From Tomocerus qinae (lineage: Eukaryota; Arthropoda; Collembola; Entomobryomorpha; Tomoceridae), in contig CM034546.1 in NCBI GenBank assembly GCA_020055645.1, positions 54,436,001-54,500,000 on the forward strand: a stretch of 64,000 bases of DNA, given 5' to 3'. A program made the translations under genes and the position numbers. Position 1 is the first letter of the stretch; each line of letters starts with the position of its first letter. This document shows, in pieces, positions 1 to 12,200 of this stretch. The notes under the pieces are model-generated. The model did no database searches. It worked only from the letters and a program-made list of their open reading frames with translations, and was not told the origin of the DNA.

Positions 1-109
1 ACTCAGATTTAATATTTCCCCTCTCCCAAAAGTATACAACATTGTCAATGAACAGTCCCTAGTGTAGTCAAAATCAATCAAATTTTGAAATTCAATTTTC
101 TATGATACC

Positions 110-200
110 GCCAGGGATGCCAAGAACAAAAACCGATAAATTATGTTGCTTATATATCATAAATATTTATGCATTCGATTTTTTTTCTGGCATCCCTGGC
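110..200. repeat. Short inverted-repeat (MITE-like) hairpin
   Basis: A perfect 13-bp inverted repeat at 110-122 and 188-200 (GCCAGGGATGCCA and its complement) encloses about 65 bp of AT-rich DNA. It looks like a tiny non-autonomous DNA element or a cruciform-forming hairpin. No target duplication is evident. Confidence 0.55.
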
Positions 201-589
201 AAAATATATGAAATTAAGCTTTAAAAAATTTTGGTTTTTTTCAAAAACAATTGAATAACTTTTTAGTTTATAATTTTTATAATTCATTTTAAATGCTGAA
301 ACATAACCTTCTATCCCTAGTCCATTGATATTTGTTTAAATCATTCAATTTTTGTAATTGGTTATGCGTTTTTCAAAAAATTTTCGAAATTTTGGCATTA
401 ATTTGAAAACGATATATCTCAAAAAGTTTAGACCCTAGAACACCGTTGTTTTTTGCAGTAAGTCGAGCATAAGCTGCTCTTTTATTTATGTATAACAATT
501 TTAAAAAAGCTAACACTTCAAAAATTAACTTTTTGAATTCGTGACAGTTGAGATAGAATTCCCCAAAACCCTTTCCCCCATGTTTAATA
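201..589. other. AT-rich stretch, nothing recognised
   Basis: No ORF above noise, repeat unit or splice-like exon is visible here. Confidence 0.5.
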
Positions 590-2840
590 CAAGTGCTGAC
601 TGTAACACTTTTATGTACCTCCTCCTCCCATCAACTATCAACTGCAAACCTCATATGTGTACGTTCATTAGATACAAAATGCGCATGTCGACTTCATTCA
701 AACCACCGAAATGAATTGTTTCATAATATTATTACAACATCAAAACACTAATAGAAAACATAGTTGATTATTGATGACTAGTGAACCCAGCTAAGGGGCA
801 AATCTAGCACTCAAGAGAATTTCAGCAGGCCACCCATCACAGTAATAAAAACAATTTCAAAAACATCCCATTAAGTTGGTTAACTTTGTAAATACAAAGT
901 ATATTTAAATTAATATACTTTTATTTTCTACATTGGAAAAATTAGCAGCAGCCTCAACTTCCTGATCTATATGAATTCCCTACACCAAAAATAATAACTG
1001 TAGATCGTAACATCGAAGGGCGTATCTAGAAATTGGATCTAGGGGGTGCTAATTTCTAAAAATGAGTACTGCATAAATGAAACAAATTAGAACGCCACAG
1101 TGTATTGGTAAAAAGATGAAATTTTCGCGCTTCTCGCGCTCGCGAAAATTTGCTATTTTTATTCTTCATTTTCAAAAAATCCCCTTTATATTGAGATTTA
1201 GTGGGGTTGTGGTTCAGTAGGATTCAGTACCCCTTCTAAATACGTGATTTATCTGTCATCACCCACTTAGTTTGGCGCATTTAATTTTTGGTGCTTTAAC
1301 AAAAATCCTCATTTTAAAAGTGACCCATTGCTAGGTACATTTCCATTTTGTAACCCTAATATGTAAGATAATCTCAAATGGGTTAATGATTTTGTGGCTG
1401 TAAAAGAAGTAACTTTGGCATTAAAATAAAGTATTTTGGGCAAGGGTACCATACGCAGTTCGTCTAATTTTTCAGGGCTGTAAAATAAAGTACGAAAGGC
1501 AGTAATACGAGTAGTAGTGGCTGTTACAAAAATGATTTTTATTTAGTCAAAATTAAATCACAATTCCAAAGAAATAATGAATTACCTTAAATTTCTTGTC
1601 TGATGTAAAGTATATAGCAAGCTATCACTGCATCAAGTTGAATTGTATTCATTTGTATGCTCAAAGAGTATTCAAAGTCTTCTAATTAATGCTAATTTTT
1701 GTGCTACAGCCACTACTACCCATACTACTGCCTTTCGTACTTTATATTACTGCTGTCAATACTCAGTTTTAATGCTTATTGTATCCTTTACTGCCGAAGT
1801 TACTTCTTTTACAGCCCCGTAAATCCCTACCCATTTTCGAATTTGTTTAAACCTTTTTAATCTGTAATCAGTTTGAGCATTTTCGAATCCTTTTTTTCCT
1901 ACATTGAACCTTAGTATTTGAGATGGGTATGGATTTGCGGGATTTACAAATTCAAAAATATTCAAAAATAAGATACGTACATGCAATTGTGTCATACGCA
2001 GACAAAAATAATTATGTTTCTTCCAATTTGGAATTAAAAAATTAAATATTAAATAAATGGTGAAAATACGATAATATCTAGTGTGTTTTCAAAATATTTA
2101 GGGGGTGCTTAAGCACCCTAGCACCCCCCCCTGAATACGTCCTTGGTAACATCAAAAAGAGGGAACAATGAAAGACTCTATTTTAGAAAATGTTGAATAA
2201 GTTTGTAGATATAGCAGAACCAATTTGGATTAGAAGTTTTGAAACGCTATTTAATACGCACATTACGATCATTAAAAATTTCCTCTTTCGTCAATCATTT
2301 CTATTCAATCACCATTCAGCTTTCTGGTGTAATTTTTTTTATTATTTTGACGTTATAATAATAGCAATATGAAACGACTCATTTTGGTGGTTTAGAGGAA
2401 TTAACGTTTTCAATAATGTACCCCAATGCATACTTTCGTGTGCTAAATTTTGTAGGTATGCGTTGGTGTACATTATTGAAAACATTAATTGGGCTTGCGC
2501 ATTTTGCTTTTAAGGAGCCTTTTTTTACGTGTGCAGTTGATGGGAGGAGGAGGTACTCAAAAGTGTTGCAGTCAGCACTTGCGTTACACAAGGGGGAGTG
2601 GGTTTTGCGTTACATAATTTATGCAGGTTTCCTTGGTTCTCCCTACTACACGAACAATCATATATATATAGACAGGTAAATTTATTGCTTTATCAAGTCT
2701 AGGATTATAAATAGAGATTGAATGGAAATGAGTAGCGAAAGGGGACATTTTGTAATAATCGTAATTTGCGTATTAATTGGCATTTAAAAAATTTTAATAT
2801 AAATTGGTTCTGTTATATCGACAAACTTATTTGCCATTTT
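590..2840. repeat. Dispersed repeat family, copy 1 (split by a hAT element)
   Basis: Positions 776-1014 plus 2146-2680 match 18052-19060 almost throughout, so this is a dispersed repeat family of about 1 kb. Within it, 2405-2496 folds into a long hairpin (about 30-bp arms ending in AATGTTTTCAATAATGTAC), and the same hairpin occurs in copy 2. In this copy the segment 2193-2315 recurs inverted at about 2716-2840, and 590-770 is an inverted, diverged version of part of 2340-2600. The family therefore behaves as a foldback or long-TIR element without coding capacity. The short ORFs inside it are incidental. Confidence 0.7.
1015..2145. mobile_element. Non-autonomous hAT-type DNA transposon, 8-bp TSD
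   Basis: The 8-bp direct repeat GTAACATC flanks this 1131-bp insertion at 1007-1014 and 2146-2153. It sits inside a dispersed repeat whose other copy (18052-19060) lacks it, which gives an empty-site comparison. The ends are imperfect inverted repeats, GAAGGGCGTATCTAG at the left and CTGAATACGTCCTTG at the right. Eight-base duplications are the hallmark of hAT transposases. No transposase is encoded. Inside, 1488-1532 and 1704-1745 form a further inverted repeat around the word GTACGAAAGGCAGTA, suggesting a nested hairpin element. A CG-rich palindrome lies at 1122-1151. Confidence 0.85.
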
Positions 2841-3058
2841 TTAATAGAGCTGGCACCAAATTTTTGAAGCATCGTAAGTAGATATCGTATCGTAAGTTCG
2901 GAGTTACGACACTATGTTTGTAGAGGGTGTCTATGCTAGGGAGATAGGCTATTTGGTTCACAAAACGAAAAATGGTTTTAAGCTAAATGGTCCCTTAACG
3001 GACGAAATGTTTCTCTCTCGCTCATAGAGGATTGTTGAAGATCCTGGTTCTACTTTCA

Positions 3059-3235
3059 TTATTTTAAGAAATGTATTCTATAAAACTTCTTACAAACTGA
3101 TTTTGCATAAATGCAAACATGAATGTCTTCTATAATTTGCCTTAGGGTAGGCAACATTTCTGTAGATGTCGTTCCAGTATTGATTTCCGCCAAAAAAGCC
3201 TGAAGCTGTGTACCTAAATCTGGTACAGTTTTTAC
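3059..3235 (-). CDS. CYLD: CYLD-like terminal coding exon
   Basis: 58 codons plus TAA. The acceptor is TTATTTAG at 3236-3243 and the exon starts in phase 0. The product begins VKTVPDLGTQL and ends with a segment IIEDIHVCIYAKS, which matches the helix-rich tail of CYLD (vertebrate ...YMCMYQSP...). The stop is at 3059-3061. The preceding intron is 73 nt. Confidence 0.75.
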   Translation of the reverse strand, partial: VKTVPDLGTQLQAFLAEINTGTTSTEMLPTLRQIIEDIHVCIYAKSVCKKFYRIHFLK

Positions 3236-6200
3236 CTAAATAAGAATTTGTACACATTATAATGTGCTAATCAAGATGATTTTAATAAACGACAATGTAA
3301 TACTGTACACTTGGTGGTAATGAGTTAAAATAAACCCATTCTGAATTTGTATCATTGCCAAGGCGGACAAAACTAGTATAGTGCATGCTCCGGAGAACAA
3401 TCACGGCCATTAAGTCAAAGATCGTGTCCGTTTCTGAAAAATAGTATATAGAGTTAGCATCATTCAATGAACTATCCATCAATGTCGTTTTTAAAGTAAG
3501 TGTACTACCAACCTGCATTTACAAATTCGTCAAGGTGCAAAGTAAGATTTGGCAGAATGTACTGAAAGCCAACCAATTTACCGTTTGATCGTGGCATTTT
3601 GATAAACAAGGCCGGGTTTGGGCATTCGCTAAACATTAGCCCCTGCAGTTGCATGCTCTCTCTCAGACAGTCTTCAACAGTACCTACGGCAGACCGAGGT
3701 TTAGATGGGTTTATTAAAATTTGATGGTGGAAACTTTTCGTCCCAGCTGTATACTTGATAAACTTTTCTAAGGAAAGAGCCTTTCCAAACAAATTTGAAA
3801 TGAATTCATCCACATCTGAGTAAAATAAGTAGAAAGAACGTTAAAAGACTAAAATTTGAAAAACCTATTGATTTAATTATGGTTTTGCAACCCATCATTG
3901 TAGACACCAATCGGCTGTTAATGTGACACATGCTCTTTCGTAATTTTGCGGTGTATTCTGATGAACAATAACCATTATTCCTTAGCTTGAAAATGATTTC
4001 GTTCAAAATTTTTGTGACGGTTTCCGATGTGGTGTCTGCTACATCTTCACTGAATTTTCGCTGAAGAAAACGTTCATCAAATATTTCCAAGTAGTAGAAC
4101 ATGGAGAACAGGGTTGAATCAAGGTAGCAAGAATTATTTGCGTACTCAATACCTTGTCCTTTGAAATAAAAGAATCCAAATTGTAGTTTTCCAATTAGTT
4201 ATTAATAGTAATTCTCAAGGGCCCGTAGGTAATAATAATGCCACTCTTGTTTTAACTTTTATTCCAACACTTAACTGATTTTGTTTCTTTACTGTAAAAT
4301 TTTAATTTCAATTAATGTCATGACCTTTTATAGGTTTCGCAATTGGGGGAATTGTGCAGTGAATCTTGAATAGTTTAGAAATATAAATCTTATTTTTGTG
4401 TAATAGATAAGTATAACCAATGTATACAAAATATGAACTACAAAATTACTCAAAACAAAACAAGATTACATGTTAGTTTGTGTTGTTGTTTATTTTTGGG
4501 AAATTCGGGTATAACTGCAGTTTTATTCATTGTAGAAAGTCATATGTAGCCATTCTGCAAAGCTAATCGCATACTGAATCTTTCATAAGCAGGTCAAAGC
4601 AGAAAAAAACTTCCCGGTTATGAGATATTCAGTGCTTTTTTGGAAGAAACAAAAATCACAATTTCCGATTCCCAAGGAAAACATGCTGAGTGCAGGGTAA
4701 ACGAAAATGGGGCCATCTCTTCAGATTTCGTCAACTTTTCTACAAGCTTTGGAATACAAGTTGTATGACAATTCTTTAAAGGACCTTGGTTATACGTTAT
4801 AAAATTTATGGAAAGTGGCAAAATTTTTTTGTTCTGTTAAAATATAGTTTGTAAAAAATTCAATCATCATACAGCTCCACATTCACATATGTAGGAATGC
4901 CACAGCAAAAGGGCAAAAGAAACAAAAAGACAAAAAGGGGGCTTGGCTTCCTCAGGACTCCTGAGTCAGGAGAGCTCAAACCCGCACCAGTAAAACGTGC
5001 TGTGTTTATATTATAATCGCGTTCACCTAACAACTGTTGTTTATCGCAAAAAGTGACGATCAGATTTTAATGAAACATAGACAATTTTTCCTTCGTCACA
5101 ATTTATTACATTTCTTCGACAGCAAAGTTAAGCTGTAAAATTTATTACAATCGTTGCAGAAATCTGAAATCCCCATTGTCTTTTTAAAATTAAAATGGTC
5201 AATTTCGTGCGTGAAATAACAAGTGTTAAGCCAAAGTGGTAATACTCATATTTCTGAGGGAGGAAAAAGAAAGTAATAGATACTGATAAAAAGACTTATA
5301 AACAATATAGATAGAAACCAGAACCAGAAAAATAAACAATATTTAAAAGCTGCCTACTAAACAGTTAACTCCAGGATTATATTTAATATCCAATTGAGTG
5401 TGTAGTGAAACCTAGCGCCTAGCGGCTAGAAACTTAGCGCCTAGAAAGTAAAACCTAGCGCCTAGAAATATGACCAGCGCCTAGAAATATGTCCAGCGCC
5501 TAGAAATAAGTCCAGCGGCTAGAAATATGTCCAGCGCTAAGAGTCTACAAAGGGCACCTTTTCCAATGACTTGGAAACCATTTCCAATGACTTCGAAAGC
5601 ATTTCCAATGACTTGGAAACCATTTCCAAAGACTTGAAAACCATTTCCAAAGACTTGAAAACCATTTCCAATGACTTGAAAACCATTTCCAATGACTTGG
5701 AAACCATTTCCAATGACTTGAAAACCATTTCCAATGACTTGAAAACCATTTCCAATGACTTGGAAACCATTTCCAATGACTTGATTTGCATTTGCAAGTT
5801 CAGAAACCATTTGCAATGACATCGAAAACTTTACCAAAGAATTGAAAACCATTTGCAAAGACTTGGAAACCATTTTCAATCACTTGGAAACCATTATCAA
5901 TTACTTGGAATTCATTTTAATTCACTTGGAAACCATTTTAATTAACTTGGAAACTATTTTAATTCACTTGGAAACCATTTTAATTAACTCGGAAACTATT
6001 TTAATTCACTTGGAAACCATTTTAATTCACTTGGAAACCTATCTTCTAGGCGCTAGGCCTTGGTCACTTCTGGGCAATAGAAATAAATTCCTGACTCTAG
6101 GCGTTGGAATTAGTTTTAGGCGCTAGGCCCATGAAATATTTCCAGGCGTTAGGCGCTGGATTGATTTAATTATGGTTTTGCAACCCATCATTGTAGACAC

Positions 6201-9200
6201 CAATCGGCTGTTAATGTGACACATGCTCTTTCGTAATTTTGCGGTGTATTCTGATGAACAATAACCATTATTCCTTAGCTTGAAAATGATTTCGTTCAAA
6301 ATTTTTGTGACGGTTTCCGATGTGGTGTCTGCTACATCTTCACTGAATTTTCGCTGAAGAAAACGTTCATCAAATATTTCCAAGTAGTAGAACATGGAGA
6401 ACAGGGTTGAATCAAGGTAGCAAGAATTATTTGCGTACTCAATACCTTGTCCTTTGAAACAAAAGAATTTAAATTAAATCATCAGGGCAATAGTAAAAGG
6501 AATGGCTTTACACTAGTGTATGTTCGATGTGACTATGAAGAGGTGTTTTATAATTGTTCTTCGCCCAGAGGAGGGTGTACTCCCAGAATTTTCCTCATCT
6601 TACCCACGTTTATATAGCCAAAAAGTTGGCTTTACATATAAACGATATACTTACTCTCTAGCCTTATACTTAATCGCACTTAGTGAGAGACTAGCTTCAG
6701 CTGGTTTCTGGCCCACAAGTCCTAAAACAATTTAACCCAGGGCCGGGATATTGGGGGGGGGGGTGGAACCGGGGCGACCGCACCGGGCATCAAGCTGAGG
6801 GGTGCAGCAAAATGAACGAAAAAACTATTTTTTGCCATTTGAAAGATTTGTATCCCAAAGAAACTATAATAACAAAGGATTTCTCGAGATCGATGCAGAC
6901 ACCACCAATTTGTTTATTTTCATTGCGTTATTAATCACCAATTCGGATTTTATTACTTCTTGAACAATGTACTCCTACAGAAAAAGTGATACAATATTAA
7001 TTATTCAAGAATCGGTAACGATTACTGTAGCGAAATGATTTTTCGTTATGTCTATCTGTGTATCCACCATTTTTCCCATCTATCTAGCTAAATAAAAATG
7101 TTTATTCCTATGTCGAATGAATTGTATTGAACCTGAGTGTGTGTGAAATAATAAGGTTTGAAAGTGTCACTTAATCTCTAAAATAGGAATAAATCAACTG
7201 TGTGAATGGACATTTTGGTCCGAGTGCTGCAATTATTTCTGACTGATTCGAAACTAGGTCAATTTAATTGTTAGTTAAAAGTTGTACTTTTTAGGGATTA
7301 TAGGAAAACACATTAACCACTGACATACACGCATTCAGGTATATTCCTAGTTATTCAGCATAGCCTTACAACCTATATACTGATGTACCGGAATGCGGAT
7401 GCCTAATATTGGAAAAATTCATCTATCACACAACTAGATAAAAGGTCAAACTACCATTTCCGCACATTGTCCTTCGAGCCAGATATTTGTATCCAGATTT
7501 AATTGTGTTGGTCATAGTTGGGTGAACTGTTTTGTGAACCATTGAATTGAATCAGTTTTTTGGTTCAAGTAATTAAACTGAGTTTGTTGAAATTCAGAAC
7601 ATAAGTGTCGTCGTGTGTCAAAGGATAGAGCGAGGCAAGACTCTGGATACAGCGAGGCAAGATCACCCAGAAGCAGATTGTCGTCGGTTATCTGAAGAAG
7701 TAAGACACCAGTATTGTAAGTGTCTTCGTTCATCAATCAAGCTATAATGAAATATTAGCGGTTGGAATATCCGAAATGGACGCCGTTAAGAAAGATCGTC
7801 CATGGGATTGGAAATTACCAGACTCGACATGATCATCAATGCGTATGATGCAAATGCAACTCCTTCTATATCAGAAATTACTATCCAAGAAGCAAAATTA
7901 AATCAAGTGGATGAAAAATGCACAGCGCTTAATGAGAAAGCCAGTGCAGTTGCAATGGACGATGCTGAATTTCTGGTCGAAGGTGCAGCATTATTAATAC
8001 TGATGGATAAAATCAGTAAAGCAATTATGAGAACAGCTCAGAATCTTGCAACAGGAGGAGCCCCTGGAATAAATCCTGCTACAGTTGCAGATATTAAATT
8101 GCCAAAGTTAGAATTGCCAACATTCTCTGGGGAAGCTAGAAATTGGTTGTCCTTTCAAGATTTATTCACCACGTCTGTGCATAATAATGCGAAGTTAGCC
8201 GCACAAAAATTACAGTACCTGAAAGCGTCTCTAAAAGGCGAATCAGCCACCCTACTCCAGAACATACAAGTTACAGATTTAAATTATGATGGAGCCTGGG
8301 ATACTTTTAAGACAAGGTATGAAAATAAACGTGAAATAATTAAATCACATTTTGATAGAGTTTTGAGTATACCAACTCTAACTTAAGACAATCCTGATGC
8401 ATTACGGAAGATTGGTGATGCTATCAATGAATGCGTTAGAGCATTAGAAGTAATGAAGATGACACCTGAACAAATAAGGGACTTGTTAGTGATTCATCTC
8501 TTCGCAAGAAAATTCGACAGTGTTTCAAAACTAAAATGGGAAGAAACATTGAAACCAGATACAATTCCAACATTGAAGAAATTTACCGATTTCATCTTGC
8601 AACATGCAAGGATGACAGCAGCGGCTGGAGTCAAGTCAAAGCCAACAGAGAAGAAAAACTTGAACCAAAAATTTGAGTCAAGTTTTACGAAGAAGGTTGC
8701 AGCACATCATGGAGCGGAAAATAGTAGTGACAAGTGTTCATTGTGCAACCAAGAAAAGCATTACCTGAGCAAATGTGAAGATTTCAGAAAACTGAACCAA
8801 CATGAGCAAAAGGAATATTTAAAGACAGCGAAAAGATGTCTAGGAAAGCATCATATGAGCCATGAATGTCCCATGAACTTCAAGTGTCGTAAGTGCAACG
8901 AATATCATAATAATATGATACATTACACATATGAGAAAAAGAAGCCTCAAGATAGTGAGCAAGCTAAGAAACATGATGCTGTAAAAGCAGATGAAACCAA
9001 AGAAGAAAGTAAAGCAGAAAGTTGCCATTGTTCGTGTAACATGGGAATCAAATCCAATAAGAGGACATTCCTTTCTACAGCATTCATTACAGTAAGAAAC
9101 AAAAAAATCAAGTATTTCATTGCAGAGCATTACTTGATAGTGGATCTCAGGTCAGTTTTGTTACAAAGAAATGTGCAAATAAATTAGGATTGAAAATTCA

Positions 9201-12200
9201 TCAAGTGAAATTGCCAATTTCTGGTCTGGGAAACCAAGGTGTAGGAACTTTGCAAGAAGGAGTGGAATTAGTTTTCACTTCGCAATATTCAGCCGACACA
9301 AAATTTAAGGTGGAAGCACATTTAATGGAAAAATCACAGGAGATTTGCCTGATGAAAGAATAGATATCTCAAGCTGGACACATACCAAAGGACACCAACT
9401 TGCAGTTCAATATTTTTATGAAGCAGGGAGGATAGAAATACTTCTGGGAGCTGATGTCTTCTTTGATCTAATGAAGTCAAGAAAAATGGATGGACCAGAA
9501 GGATCGCCGAGAGCGGTAGATACTCACCTGGGATGAATTATCGTGGGAAAATATAATGCAAAACCAACATTGTTCCTTCTCCCGGTCACTTTTCACATTT
9601 CCCGCAGAATTTGCTACGAAGATTGAAAAGTATCGGGAATTAGAAGGGAACAACTTGGAGCAAAAAATGAATATTGAAGAAAGAAATTGCGAAGAACATT
9701 TTCCAGAGACCCACGAACGTGAAGAAGACGGAAGATTTGTAGTAAGACCCTTTCGTAAACTAAGAAAAAATCTTGGAGAATCAAGAAATTTAGCTGTCAA
9801 GCGTCTTCTTTCAATGAAAAAAAGATACAAGAATTCTCCAGAGAAAATCAAGGAATACAATGATGTCCTTCAGAAATATTTGGATTTGGGGCATATGGAA
9901 AAGGTTCCCAGTATAGACTTAAATCCAAGAAATGAAATTTATTATATGCCGTTTCATGTGGTGTTAATCCCAAATAGTACGACTACTGCAGTGCGTGTAC
10001 TGTTCGACGCTTCAGCAAAATCGTCAACTGGAGTGTCGCTCAACGAATGTTTGATGGTTGGTCCGAAAATTCAAGACGACATCATCAACATTGTAATAAA
10101 ATTAAGACTACATGCTTTCATTCTGTCAGGGGACACCCCAATGATGTATCGCCAAGTCAGAATGAATGAAAAGGATGCAGACCATCAGCGGAATGTCTGT
10201 AGAATAACAGAAAATGAAGAAATTATTGATTACCGGCTTACCACAGCCACCTTTGGAACCGCCTCTTCACCTTATCATGCATTGAAGTGTGTGCAGCAGT
10301 TAGCGGAAAGTGAAAGTCAACAATTCCCCGAAGCATCAAAAGTGATCATGCGGGACTACGTGGACGACTTGATGAGTGGAGCCTGCAGCGTAGAAGATGC
10401 AATAAAACTGAAAAATGAAATGGAGACTATTTTGAAGAAAGGCCAGTTCGAGTTGCGTAAGTGGGCATCAAATAGTCAAGCATTTTTAGACACGATCATT
10501 TCAATCCAAACCGTCTTAACCGAAATCATTTCAATACAAACCGTCTTAAACCCAACGACTATCTACCCAAATCGCCTCAACCCAACCAATATCAACCCAA
10601 ATCGTCTCAACCCAACCAATACCTACCCAAACCGTCTTAATCCAAATCATTTCAATCCAAACCGTCTTAACCCAAATCATTTCAATCCAAACCGTCTTAA
10701 CCCAAATCATTTCAATCCAAACCGTCTTAACCCAAATCATTTCAATCCAAACCGTCTTAACCCAAATCATTTCAATCCAAACCGTCTTAACCCAAAGCAT
10801 TTCAATCCAAACCGTCTTAACCCAAATCATTTCAATTAAAAACCGTCTTAACCCAAATCATTTCAATCCAAACCGTCTTAACCCAAATAATTTCAATCCA
10901 AACCGTCTTAACCCAAATCATTTCAATCCAAACCGTCTTAAACCAAATCATTTCAATCCAAACCGTCTCAAACCCAACAACTATCTACCCAAATCGTCTC
11001 AACCCAACCAATATCAACCCAAATCGTCTCAACCCAACCAATATCTACCCAAACCAGTGTACAAAATTTACCACTTTTTAGCCTTTTTTACCATCACAGT
11101 GGTAAAAATGCACTTAATGGTAAAAATGCATTTAATGGTAAAAATGGTAAATTTTAGCGATTGATTAGACAGGTGAGTACAGATACACTGGACTTCCTAA
11201 AATATAAATTTTAAAACTTTGTTTTCTATGAAATATTTCCAATATCAATTAAATTAATCATATTAATTTGATTGTACACCAAAAGTTATAAAAAATTAAG
11301 AAAGAAAGATTGTATTAGGTATCGCCCATTTAAAATTGATGCTAATTTAATTGCAATTAATTTCTCAATCGGCAAGGGTTGTTAGCGCCCCCATTGGTTG
11401 AATCCTACACTGATTGATGAACACTTATCAATTTGTGACAACAATAATCATCTGCTAAGCTATTTCGTACTTTGCCCCCGAGTTTTGTTCAAAATTCAAA
11501 CACGAAATTTAAATGAAACTATTTTTTACCATTTTTACCATTTATACCACTTACCACTACTTTTTAGGTAGTGGTATTTAACGTTAAATACCATTAAAAA
11601 CCACTTACCACTGGTAAGTGGTAAATGGTATTTTGTACACTGACCCAAACCGTCTTAACCCAAACCATTTCAATCCAAACCATCTCTAACCCAACAACTA
11701 CGTACCCAAATCGTCTCAACCCAACCAATATCTATTTAAACCGTCTCAACGCAAATCATTTCAATCTAGTCTCAACACACACTGTCTCACCCCACACAGT
11801 CTCAACCCAGACCGTTTCAACTCAAAACATTTCTACCCAAACCATTATAACCCAAAACGTTTCAACCCAAACCGTCTCAACCTAGACCGTAAGAACTCAA
11901 AACTTTTCAAACCTAACAAGTATCTACCCAAATCTTCTCAATTAAAACAGATTCAATTCAAACTGTCTTAACCTAAGCAGTCTCAACCCAAACCATTCGA
12001 TTCCGAACAGCCTCAACCTCAACGTACACTGTTTAAATCCAAGCAGTATCTTCCCACACCGTCGCAACCCGAAAAATCCTAAAGCATCTTAAACTAATAG
12101 TATTAGCTTAAAATTGGAATTCTAATACTTAGCCTATTTTAGTATAATTTTGTGTCATAATAGTTTTTTCCTGTTATTAATTTCTTGAATGAAATTAAAG

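Noticed and set aside
6900..7500. BEL/Pao 5' LTR
   Set aside because: A polyadenylation-like AATAAA and suitable position exist, but no second LTR or clear TG...CA ends and primer site can be shown.
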